A stretch of DNA of 58,484 bases from Curtobacterium sp. VKM Ac-1376 (GTDB taxonomy: Bacteria; Actinomycetota; Actinomycetes; Actinomycetales; Microbacteriaceae), in NCBI RefSeq assembly GCF_015351025.1, contig NZ_JADKRV010000015.1, forward strand, positions 1 through 58,484, given 5' to 3'. Below are positions 25,829-33,173 of the stretch, piece by piece; the first letter of the stretch is position 1; each line of letters opens with the position of its first letter. Below the pieces are notes generated by a model that saw only the letters and a program-made list of their open reading frames with translations, ran no database searches and was not told the DNA's origin. A program made the position numbers and the translations under genes.

Positions 25829-27120
25829 TGCGCCCGATCATCCCGTGGCGCAGCCGAGCGGCAGTGTGGCTCCTCATTCCTGGGTTGCTCGGCATCGTCG
25901 CGTACAGCGTGCAGTTCGCAGATGAGACGACCGTCGCCGGCTACTGGCCCGCCGCTACGGCTGGCTCCGCCATCTACCTGGTGTTCTCGTGCGGCGTGGC
26001 GGCCACGGCCGCCGCCTGGGAAGGGAAGCGCTTCCGTGTGACTGCGCCGGTGATCGAGTCCAGCAGCCGATCCAGTGCAGCAGTCGTCACCGATCACCTG
26101 TGGACACCACTGGCCGCCGGTCTGTTGCTCCAGCTCGTCGCGGTCACACTCATGAGTCGGGACACCTGGGGCGCTCCCGGTGGCCCGTCGCCCCTCGTCG
26201 GTCTGGCCTTCGCGGGGATCCTGTTCTTCCACAGCTGCATCGGATTCGCACTGGGGCGGTGGCTCCCGCCGGTGGTGTCCATCCCGCTGAGCCTGCTCGT
26301 CTCGTACAGCTGGCTCGGCTTCACCTGGTCCGTGGACTACTTCCCACTCCGGTACCTCGCCGGACTCGTGATGGCGGACTGCTGCTCGGTCGAGACCGCG
26401 CTCGACATCCGGGCACCGGTCATCGCGACGGCGTTCAGTGTGCTCGCCGGGTGCAGTCTGCTCGTCATCGCGGTCGCTCGACGCTCGAGTGGTGACCGTG
26501 CGCGCCGGTTCGGACTCCAGATCGGCGCGAGCTCGTTCGTCGTGATCACCCTCGTCGCGCTGACCGCCGGCTCCGGCCTCGGCGCGGCACCGATCGTCGA
26601 CCGCCCGCAAGCGCAGGCGATCTGCAGCGGCGCGGCGCCGACGATCTGCCTCTTCCCGGAGCAACGCGACACCGACGACCCGCAGTCGGTAATCCGGAAG
26701 GCCGTGGAGAACCTCGGCCGCTCGGGCATCACGGTGCCGCCGGCCATCCGGGCGAGCAACGCGCCATCGACGCCCGACGTCCTGAACATGATCGTCCGGG
26801 TCCGGATGACCGACGCCGACCTGCTCCACAGCATCACCACCTCCTTGCTCGGCGACGCCGAGGTGGCGTCCTGCGGCACCGAGCAGGACGATGCCGAACG
26901 TCTCAACGATGCCGCCGTCGCCGACCGATGGCTCATCGACGTCGCCGCCGAGGGCATCGTGAACGCCGACCAGGTGGAACCCGCCCTCGAGCTGGATGAC
27001 CCCGACGTTCTGCGAGCCCTCCGTCGTGCTTCGGTCCCCGCTCAGGCCGCGTGGGTCACGGCGACGATCGACCGCCTGACGAATTGCTCGGTCGGCTACA
27101 TCACGGTGCCGTCCTCGTGA
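25828..27120 (+). CDS. membrane subunit with large extracytoplasmic C-terminal domain
   Basis: This is a 430-residue protein. Six or seven helices span about residues 8-245. They are followed, after a last helix (about 232-250), by a soluble domain of about 175 residues that probably faces outward. The domain contains four cysteines (two in an ICSGAAPTICLFPEQ segment near residue 265, one near 350, one near 422) that could form two disulfides, and an acidic helical centre. This layout of ABC permease plus secreted cysteine-bearing domain is found in uncharacterised actinobacterial exporters. I cannot name the family with certainty. It overlaps the ATPase and the downstream membrane gene. Confidence 0.75.
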   Translation: MRPIIPWRSRAAVWLLIPGLLGIVAYSVQFADETTVAGYWPAATAGSAIYLVFSCGVAATAAAWEGKRFRVTAPVIESSSRSSAAVVTDHLWTPLAAGLLLQLVAVTLMSRDTWGAPGGPSPLVGLAFAGILFFHSCIGFALGRWLPPVVSIPLSLLVSYSWLGFTWSVDYFPLRYLAGLVMADCCSVETALDIRAPVIATAFSVLAGCSLLVIAVARRSSGDRARRFGLQIGASSFVVITLVALTAGSGLGAAPIVDRPQAQAICSGAAPTICLFPEQRDTDDPQSVIRKAVENLGRSGITVPPAIRASNAPSTPDVLNMIVRVRMTDADLLHSITTSLLGDAEVASCGTEQDDAERLNDAAVADRWLIDVAAEGIVNADQVEPALELDDPDVLRALRRASVPAQAAWVTATIDRLTNCSVGYITVPSS

Positions 27121-27704
27121 TCTGGTGGCTGCGTGTCCACCGCACCCTGCCGTTGCTCGGACTCACGACCGCCCTGACGGTGTTCTCGATCGCGCTCGGC
27201 CCGATCGGCATGCTCTTCCCGTCGTTCGGCGGTGGTGCACCGTTCGCACTGATCCCCGTCGCGGCCGTGCTCCCGCTGGTGATCGCCATCGCGACGAGCG
27301 TGTCGGTCACCCGCGCGCGGTTTCCCGCGCCCACTCGGCGGACAGACCTGCTCGAGCTGGCCGCCGTCATCGCGGTGGTCGCGCTGGTGACAGCCACCGC
27401 GAGCATCGGCCTCGCGGCCGGCGCCGAACCCGAGGCCGCGGTCGCGACCGCCCGGAACACGATCGCGTTCTGCGCGCTCGCGCTGGTCAGTCGCGCCATA
27501 CTCGGCGACCGGTTCCAGTCCGTGCCGGGCGTGCTCTACCTGTTCGTCGCAGCACTGTTCGGTCGCGGGAGTCCCGGCCAACCAGCCGGATGGGCCGGAG
27601 TCGTGTCGACGAGCACCGACCCGGCGTCGTGGGCGTTCGTCCTCCCCGTCGTGATCGCCGCCATCGTCAGTCCGCTGGTACACAGGTCGGGCACAACGAC
27701 GTAA
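27117..27704 (+). CDS. second membrane subunit of the ABC operon
   Basis: This is a 195-residue protein with about six hydrophobic helices, covering nearly its whole length, and short basic loops (RARFPAPTRRTD near residue 65). It starts with GTG overlapping the previous stop (GTGA), so it is translationally coupled to the upstream subunit. It is probably the partner membrane subunit of the ABC system at 25085. No known family is evident. The frame ends 56 bases before the divergent-looking but co-oriented murR gene, which has its own operator. Confidence 0.75.
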   Translation: MIWWLRVHRTLPLLGLTTALTVFSIALGPIGMLFPSFGGGAPFALIPVAAVLPLVIAIATSVSVTRARFPAPTRRTDLLELAAVIAVVALVTATASIGLAAGAEPEAAVATARNTIAFCALALVSRAILGDRFQSVPGVLYLFVAALFGRGSPGQPAGWAGVVSTSTDPASWAFVLPVVIAAIVSPLVHRSGTTT

Positions 27705-27739
27705 CACGCAATTTACTTTCAGCCCTGGCGCTCGCCTAC

Positions 27740-27752
27740 GAAAGGCGCTTTC
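27740..27752. promoter_or_regulatory. palindromic operator candidate of the mur operon
   Basis: GAAAG-GCG-CTTTC is a near-perfect inverted repeat 9-21 bases before the murR start. A related half site (ACTTTCA) lies about 26 bases upstream. RpiR/MurR proteins are known to bind GAAA/TTTC-type palindromes, so autoregulation is likely. Confidence 0.5.
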
Positions 27753-27760
27753 ATGGCGGG

Positions 27761-28657
27761 ATGACGATCACCGAGCGGCCAGAGCGGTCCGAGCGCGCCG
27801 ACGCCTTCGCCCTCGTCCGCACCCAGTCGGCGAGCATGCCGTCGAGCATGCGCGCCATCGCCGACGCCGTCCTCGACGACCCGGCAGCCGCGGCCACCAC
27901 CAACGCCACCGACCTCGCCGGCCGCGCCGGGGTCTCCCCCGCCACCGTCTCCCGCTTCGCCCAGCACCTCGGCTTCACGAACTTCGCCGCCCTGCAGCGC
28001 AGCATGACCCGGGCGGTCGAACGCGGGATCCACGAACGTGAGTCGACCGAGATCCACGCCGGGGTCGCGGTCGACGACGACGTCGCCACCGTGATCGCGA
28101 AGGTCACCGAGGACGTCCGCGCGGTGATGGCCGACACCCGCGCCGCGCTCGACCCGCACGCGCTCGACGAATCAGCACGAAAACTCGCCGACGCCCGCCG
28201 CGTCGTCCTGTACGGCGTCGGCGCGAGCGGCATCGTCGCCCGCGACCTGCACCTCAAGCTCGAACGCATCGGCATCGTGAGCTCCATCGCTGACGACCCG
28301 CACAACGCCCTGACCCTGGCGAGCGTCATCGGCGAGCACGACGTCCTGGTGCTCGTCAGCCACTCGGGCTCCACCGTCGAGACCCTCGAGGTCGCCCACG
28401 CTGCCCGAGCCCAGCACGCCACGATCATCGCGATCACCGGCCACGCCGCCGCCCCGCTCGCAGTCACCGCCGACCACGTCCTGCTCGGCGTCGCCGGCGC
28501 CGAGAGTGCCCTGCGCCCCGCGGCCATGGGCAGCCGGATGAGCCAGCTCGCCATCGTCGACACCCTGTTCATCGTCGTCGCGCAGCGCACCGACGAGCGC
28601 TCCCAGCCGCTCCTCGCCCGCAGTCGCGACGCCGTCCGCACCCACCACCGGAACTGA
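27761..28657 (+). CDS. murR: MurR/RpiR-family transcriptional regulator
   Basis: This is a 298-residue sugar-phosphate-responsive regulator. The N-terminal HTH_6 domain (about residues 20-95) includes ATDLAGRAGVSPATVSRFAQHLGF, the DNA-reading helix pair. The C-terminal SIS domain (about 135-270) has the sugar-phosphate loop GVGASG and LVSHSGSTVETLE. It stands directly before murQ and a PTS EIIBC gene, so it is expected to respond to MurNAc-6-phosphate or a relative and to repress this operon through the palindrome at 27740. The ATG at 27761 has a GGCGGG just upstream. Confidence 0.88.
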   Translation: MTITERPERSERADAFALVRTQSASMPSSMRAIADAVLDDPAAAATTNATDLAGRAGVSPATVSRFAQHLGFTNFAALQRSMTRAVERGIHERESTEIHAGVAVDDDVATVIAKVTEDVRAVMADTRAALDPHALDESARKLADARRVVLYGVGASGIVARDLHLKLERIGIVSSIADDPHNALTLASVIGEHDVLVLVSHSGSTVETLEVAHAARAQHATIIAITGHAAAPLAVTADHVLLGVAGAESALRPAAMGSRMSQLAIVDTLFIVVAQRTDERSQPLLARSRDAVRTHHRN

Positions 28658-28665
28658 GCACCACC

Positions 28666-29589
28666 ATGACCATGAAGCACGACAGCCACGACGCCCTCCG
28701 CGACGAACTCGCAGCCCTCACCACCGAGGCGACCGACCACTCGCTGGACGACATCGACACGATCTCCACGCTGGAAGCTGCCCAGCGCATGAACGCCGGA
28801 GACCGCAGCGTGCCTGCGGCACTGGAGCCGTGCCTCCCGGCCATCGCCCTGGCGGCAGACTCGATCGCCGCAGCGTTCGCGCGCGGCGGCCGACTCGTCT
28901 ACGTCGGCGCCGGCACGCCGGGCCGGCTCGGCGTCCTCGACGCCAGCGAGTGCCCGCCCACCTTCGGTACCGACCCGAGCCAGGTGGTCGGCGTGATCGC
29001 CGGCGGCGACCCCGCCCTGACCACCGCGGTGGAGGGTGCCGAGGACGACGAAGCGGCCGCCGTCCGTGACCTCGACGCGCTCGGCCTGACGGCGGACGAC
29101 GTGGTCGTCGGGATCAGCGCGTCCGGCAGGACGCCCTACGTCATCGCGGCCATCCTGGAGGCCCGGCGCCGCTCCGCCCTGTCGGTCTCCGTCGCGTGCA
29201 ACCCCGACTCGGCCGCGGGGCGGGAGGCGGACATCGCCATCGACGTCGTCGTCGGCCCCGAGTTCATCGCCGGGTCGACCCGCCTGAAGGCGGGCACCGC
29301 GCAGAAGCTCGTCCTCAACATGCTCACCACGCTCGCGATGGTGCGCAGCCACAAGACGTACGGCAACCGCATGGTCGACGTGCGGGCGACGAACGCGAAG
29401 CTCGTCGCCCGGGCGTTCTCGCTCGTGCAGGACATCACCGGCGCTCCCTCTGCCGAGGTGCAGGCAGCGCTCGATGCCTCGGACGGCGAGGTCAAGACCG
29501 CCATCGCCGTGATCCTGACCGGTGCCTCCGCTGCCGACGTGCGTTCACGCCTCGATGCTGCTGCCGGCTCGTTGCGCACCGTGCTGTAG
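28666..29589 (+). CDS. murQ: N-acetylmuramic acid 6-phosphate etherase
   Basis: This is a 307-residue cytoplasmic lyase that cleaves the lactyl ether of MurNAc-6-phosphate, giving GlcNAc-6-phosphate and D-lactate (cell-wall recycling or scavenging). The SIS domain carries the family signature GAGTPGRLGVLDASECPPTFG-type segment (about residues 82-102), the Glu in DASE being the general acid/base region, and the second motif ISASGRTPYV near residue 148. KAGTAQKLVLNMLTT near residue 208 is also typical. The length fits the family (about 300). It follows murR by 8 bases; ATG 28666 and ATG 28672 are both possible. Confidence 0.95.
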   Translation: MTMKHDSHDALRDELAALTTEATDHSLDDIDTISTLEAAQRMNAGDRSVPAALEPCLPAIALAADSIAAAFARGGRLVYVGAGTPGRLGVLDASECPPTFGTDPSQVVGVIAGGDPALTTAVEGAEDDEAAAVRDLDALGLTADDVVVGISASGRTPYVIAAILEARRRSALSVSVACNPDSAAGREADIAIDVVVGPEFIAGSTRLKAGTAQKLVLNMLTTLAMVRSHKTYGNRMVDVRATNAKLVARAFSLVQDITGAPSAEVQAALDASDGEVKTAIAVILTGASAADVRSRLDAAAGSLRTVL

Positions 29590-29633
29590 AGCTCGTTCCC
29601 CTTTTCCGTTTCCTTTCCCCCGAGGAGCACGCC

Positions 29634-31145
29634 ATGCCCGATGCACAGCAACTCGCCCAGCAGATCCTCGACGCCGTCGGCGGTTCCGCGAACATCACCG
29701 ACGTCGAGAACTGCATGACCCGCCTGCGGGTCGAGGTCGTGTCCGACTCCTCCGTCGCGCTCGAAGACCTCAAGGCCACCGACGGCGTCATGGCCGCCAT
29801 CGCGGCCGGCTCGAACCTGCAGATCGTGCTCGGCCCGGGTCTCGTCGACCGCGTGGCCGACGACCTGGAGGCCCTGCGCGCGGCCGCCCCGCCGGCTGCG
29901 GCTGGTGGGCCTGGTGCGTCGCCTGAGGAGCTCGCTGCTCGCGGTGCGTCCATCAAGGCGAACGCGCGGTCCCGTTCCGACGGCCGCACCATGCGCGCGA
30001 TCCGGAAGATCTCTGCGATCTTCATCCCGCTCATCCCCGCGCTGATCGCCTGCGGGCTGATCGCCGGGATCAACGGCATCCTGACGAACCTGGGGTGGGT
30101 ACCCGGAGTGACGCCGTTCCTCGGCGTGCTCTCGTCCGGCTTCCTGTCCCTGCTCGCCGTGTTCGTCGGGATGAACGCCGCGAAGGAGTTCGGCGGCACG
30201 CCCATCCTCGGCGGCGCGGTCGGCGGGATCATCGTCGCGGCCGGCGTCGCGAACGTCACGGTGTTCGGCGAGACCCTGGCGCCTGGGCAGGGCGGTGTGC
30301 TCGGTGCACTGGCCGGCGGCATCCTCGCCGCCTACGTCGAGCGCTTCATGCGTCGAGTCACGCCGGACGTCATCGCGCTCATCGTCGTGCCGACCGTGAC
30401 CGTCCTGGTCGCCGGGTCGATCACCCTCGGCGTGCTCATGTCCGTCGCCGGTGTCGTCTCCGTCGCGATCGGGACCGCGGCGACCTGGCTGCTCGCGAAC
30501 GGCGGGGCGTTCGCCGGCTTCGTGCTCGGAGGCCTGTTCCTGCCGCTCGTCATGACCGGCATGCACCAGGGACTCATCCCGATCCACACCACCCTGATCG
30601 ACCAGACCGGGTGGACCGTGCTGCTGCCCGTGCTGGCGATGGGTGGTGCCGGGCAGATCGGTGCGTGCATCGCGCTGTGGGTGCGGTTCCGGTCGAACGC
30701 CTCCCTGGTGCGGACCATCCGCGGTGCACTGCCGGCCGGGTTCCTCGGTGTCGGTGAGCCTCTGATCTACGGCGTGACGCTCCCCCTCGGTCGGCCGTTC
30801 ATCACCGCGTGCATCGGTGGAGCGTTCGGTGGTGGTGTCGTCGGGCTGTTCGACCAGCTCGGGCACTCGGTCGGGGCGATCGCCATCGGCGCTTCGGACC
30901 TGTCGCTCATCCCGCTGCTGAACGGGTCGTCTGGGTACAGCTGGGCGTTGCTCGGGTACGGATCCGGGCTCGCGGTGGCGTACGTCGTGGGGTTCGTGGC
31001 GACGTTGTTGTTCGGGGTGTCCGCGTCGGTGCGGGCAGATCTGGAGGCGCAGTCGTCTGCCTCGCCCGGCGACCCTGTCGCTCCGGATGCGCCGCTGGAC
31101 GTGCCAGTCTCGCCGGTCGGAGCGACCGCGGCCGACTCGCGCTGA
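29634..31145 (+). CDS. murP: PTS EIIBC component, MurNAc/sucrose type
   Basis: This is a 503-residue phosphotransferase transporter. The N-terminal EIIB domain (about residues 1-80) has the phosphorylated cysteine 27 in ITDVENCMTRLRV. An Ala/Gly/Pro linker leads to the EIIC domain (about 115-475) with about ten helices and the GMHQGLIPIHTTLIDQTG loop, GVGEPLIYGV and the C-terminal GSSGY motif. No EIIA domain is present, so phosphate must come from a separate EIIA, as for E. coli MurP. CGAGGAG lies 7 bases before the ATG. The position after murQ indicates MurNAc as the likely substrate. Confidence 0.88.
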   Translation: MPDAQQLAQQILDAVGGSANITDVENCMTRLRVEVVSDSSVALEDLKATDGVMAAIAAGSNLQIVLGPGLVDRVADDLEALRAAAPPAAAGGPGASPEELAARGASIKANARSRSDGRTMRAIRKISAIFIPLIPALIACGLIAGINGILTNLGWVPGVTPFLGVLSSGFLSLLAVFVGMNAAKEFGGTPILGGAVGGIIVAAGVANVTVFGETLAPGQGGVLGALAGGILAAYVERFMRRVTPDVIALIVVPTVTVLVAGSITLGVLMSVAGVVSVAIGTAATWLLANGGAFAGFVLGGLFLPLVMTGMHQGLIPIHTTLIDQTGWTVLLPVLAMGGAGQIGACIALWVRFRSNASLVRTIRGALPAGFLGVGEPLIYGVTLPLGRPFITACIGGAFGGGVVGLFDQLGHSVGAIAIGASDLSLIPLLNGSSGYSWALLGYGSGLAVAYVVGFVATLLFGVSASVRADLEAQSSASPGDPVAPDAPLDVPVSPVGATAADSR

Positions 31146-31239
31146 TCAGCCGCTCCACCACATCGCAGTCCACCGTCGATCCGTCCACAGATCACCGCTC
31201 GGATCCTCAACTCATCGCATACTTAGCGAGGATCGGAGC

Positions 31240-31647
31240 GTGGAGACGTGGGAAGCAGACGATGCTCGTAGGCGGCACATGGCGCGCTTCGGGCGACGGG
31301 ACACCGCGCCGGAACTCGCGCTGCGTCGTGAGCTGCACCGCCGAGGGCGACGGTTCTTCGTCGATCGGCGCGTGAGCAGTCTTTGCGGCGTTCGGCCCGA
31401 CCTCGTGTTTCCACGTGCAAGGATCGCTGTCTTCGTCGACGGCTGCTTCTGGCACTACTGCGAGGACCACGCTCACCTACCGAAGGCGAACGCCGAGCTG
31501 TGGCGTCGGAAGTTGCTCGCCAATCGTCAGCGGGACGCACAGAACCAGGCGATCTTGGTGGTGGAAGGCTGGCGGGTGCTGCGGTTCTGGGAGCACGAAC
31601 GTCCCGAGGATGCAGCCGCCCCCGTCGAGCACGCGCTCGATCAGTAG
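31240..31647 (+). CDS. vsr: very short patch repair endonuclease
   Basis: This is a 135-residue mismatch endonuclease of the Vsr family, which nicks 5' of T in T:G mismatches created by deamination of 5-methylcytosine. The N-terminal MARFGRRDTAPELALRRELH segment is typical. The catalytic region has RPDLVF (active-site Asp), then AVFVDGCFWHYCEDH with zinc ligands, N-x-LWRRKLLANRQRD, and WRVLRFWEHE. The cysteine usually found after the last Trp-Glu is a His here. GTG 31240 has GAGGATCGGAG upstream. No cytosine-5 methyltransferase gene is seen in the window, although McrBC, which cuts methylcytosine DNA, lies 8 kb away. Confidence 0.92.
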   Translation: METWEADDARRRHMARFGRRDTAPELALRRELHRRGRRFFVDRRVSSLCGVRPDLVFPRARIAVFVDGCFWHYCEDHAHLPKANAELWRRKLLANRQRDAQNQAILVVEGWRVLRFWEHERPEDAAAPVEHALDQ

Positions 31648-31686
31648 ACAGCAATCGCTCGTACCGCGCCGAGCTTCTCAGGCAGG

Positions 31687-32094
31687 ATGGAACGCATGAT
31701 CGAGGTCGTCGCCGGCGTACTCACTCGGCCTCACGGTCGCGTACTCGCATGTCGAAGGGCATCTGGTCGACCAGCGGCGGGCCAATGGGAGTTCCCCGGA
31801 GGGAAGGTCGAGCCAGGAGAGCCCGCTGCGGAAGCCCTGCGACGCGAGCTCCACGAAGAGCTCGGTCTGGACGTCGTCGTTGGTGAACCGATCGACCGCT
31901 CCATCACGAGTGTCGGCAACGTCGACATCGACCTCGCCACCTACCGAGTCGCCTGGACCGCGGACGGACCGACGTCGAGCACGGACCACGACGAGTTGCG
32001 CTGGGTGCTCCCCGTCGAACTCGGCTCGCTCGGTTGGGCCGAGCCAGATCTGCCCACAGTGAAGATCCTGAGCAGCGCCGCGGCTACGGCCTGA
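31687..32094 (+). CDS. Nudix (MutT-like) hydrolase
   Basis: This is a 135-residue pyrophosphohydrolase. The Nudix box runs from about residue 38 to 60 (GGKVEPGE, then AEALRRELHEELGL), matching GX5EX7REUXEEXGU. The surrounding strands (EVVAGVLTRPHGRVLACRR; QWEFPGGK) resemble MutT-type 8-oxo-dGTP sanitising enzymes. It starts at ATG 31687 or 31696; both are in frame. It sits 39 bases after vsr in the same direction. The last 11 bases overlap the tail of a broken gene on the other strand (32084-32340). Confidence 0.92.
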   Translation: MERMIEVVAGVLTRPHGRVLACRRASGRPAAGQWEFPGGKVEPGEPAAEALRRELHEELGLDVVVGEPIDRSITSVGNVDIDLATYRVAWTADGPTSSTDHDELRWVLPVELGSLGWAEPDLPTVKILSSAAATA

Positions 32095-32340
32095 CCTCCC
32101 GGAAGTCACCGCTCGATATCGGCCACCACACGGTGATCCCGATCGAGGTGCACAGCTCCAACATCGAGGGTTGGGGCTCGGAAGGCAGGAGGACCGCCGG
32201 GGTCACCGCCAGACCGTGACGTCTCGCGACCGCCGCGTAGTCGAGCGCCTGCCCGATCGCGGTTCGGACGTACGCCCGCGCGGTCGACCTCTTCGCCTCG
32301 ACGACCTGGCCGATCGTCGGGACGTAGAGATCCCCTGCAC
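32084..32340 (-). pseudogene. C-terminal fragment of a PD-(D/E)XK nuclease-like gene
   Basis: On the minus strand a well-formed protein segment of about 85 residues ends at the TAG at 32084. It contains GDLYVPTIGQVVEAKR, a D-x9-E-x-K arrangement like the PD-(D/E)XK active site, then VRTAIGQALDYAAVARRHG, and strands up to WWPISSGDF. Similar C-terminal domains occur in restriction-type nucleases. Upstream of about 32340 the frame turns into antisense of a helicase fragment, so the 5' part is missing. The gene is a remnant left by the same junction that truncated the helicase fragment at 32346. Confidence 0.65.
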
Positions 32341-32345
32341 GCGGC

Positions 32346-33161
32346 CTATGGAAGCGCGGCCTCACCGACTGGGAGGACGTCGTCCTGCTCACCCGCGACG
32401 CGCTCCACGAGCGACCGCTCGCAGGCCACGACGCGGTCATCCTCGACGAGGCTCAGGACCTGTCCTGCGTGATGGTGTCGTTGCTGCACTCGCTCGTCGG
32501 GGACCGATCGGACGGGCTGACGCTGATCGGCGACGGACAGCAGACGATCTACCGGGGCGGGTACACACTCGGCGAGGTCGGGATCAGCCTCGAGGGACGC
32601 GGTGTCGTGCTCGACGTGAACCACCGGAACACGGCAGAGATCCTCGACTTCGCGAAGCAGATGGTCGCAGCGGACCCGTTCACAGACATCGAAGGCGTGG
32701 ACGGCACTGGCGACGCCGTATCCGCCGTCACGCGGAACGGGCCCGCGCCCGTCGTCCACTGCGCTGCCGGACGCGCCGACCACGATGTCGCGATGCTCGC
32801 TCGTCTGAACGAGGTGCTGCGACTCGTCGGAACCTCGCGCGGCGACGTCAGGATCCTGACCGCGACGAACCGGCAGGCGGACGACGTCATGACCGTGCTC
32901 CGCCCAGCGGGCGTGCGCTTCGTGTCGCTCAAGGACTACGACGGAAAGCCGGTCGACGCGGTCAAGGTCGGCACCGTCAAGCGGTCGAAGGGGCACGAGT
33001 TCAAGCAGGTGCTGCTCGCGCACGTTCGGGGGCGGTTGCTCGCCGATGCACGTGCATCGATGAGTGAAGCCGAGCGGGAGCGGCGGGAGCTCGAGCGCCG
33101 GGAGTTGTACGTGGGGATGACGCGGGCGCGGTACGGGCTGTGGGTCGGCGTCTGCCGCTGA
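32346..33161 (+). pseudogene. 5'-truncated UvrD/Rep-like helicase (paralog of the gene at 43607)
   Basis: From about 32346 the plus-strand frame reads TDWEDVVLLTRDAL, then DAVILDEAQDLSCVM (Walker B), DGQQTIYRGGYTLGEVG, VNHRNTAEIL, and the C-terminal KRSKGHEFKQVLLAH and ELYVGMTRAR motifs. It lines up with the last 270 residues of the NERD-helicase at 43607-45715 with high similarity. The NERD domain and Walker A are absent, and the fragment begins at the point where the nuclease remnant ends. An internal ATG at 32472 could express about 229 residues, but it would lack ATP binding. It is an inactive copy. Confidence 0.85.
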
Positions 33162-33173
33162 ACGCCCGCCGGC

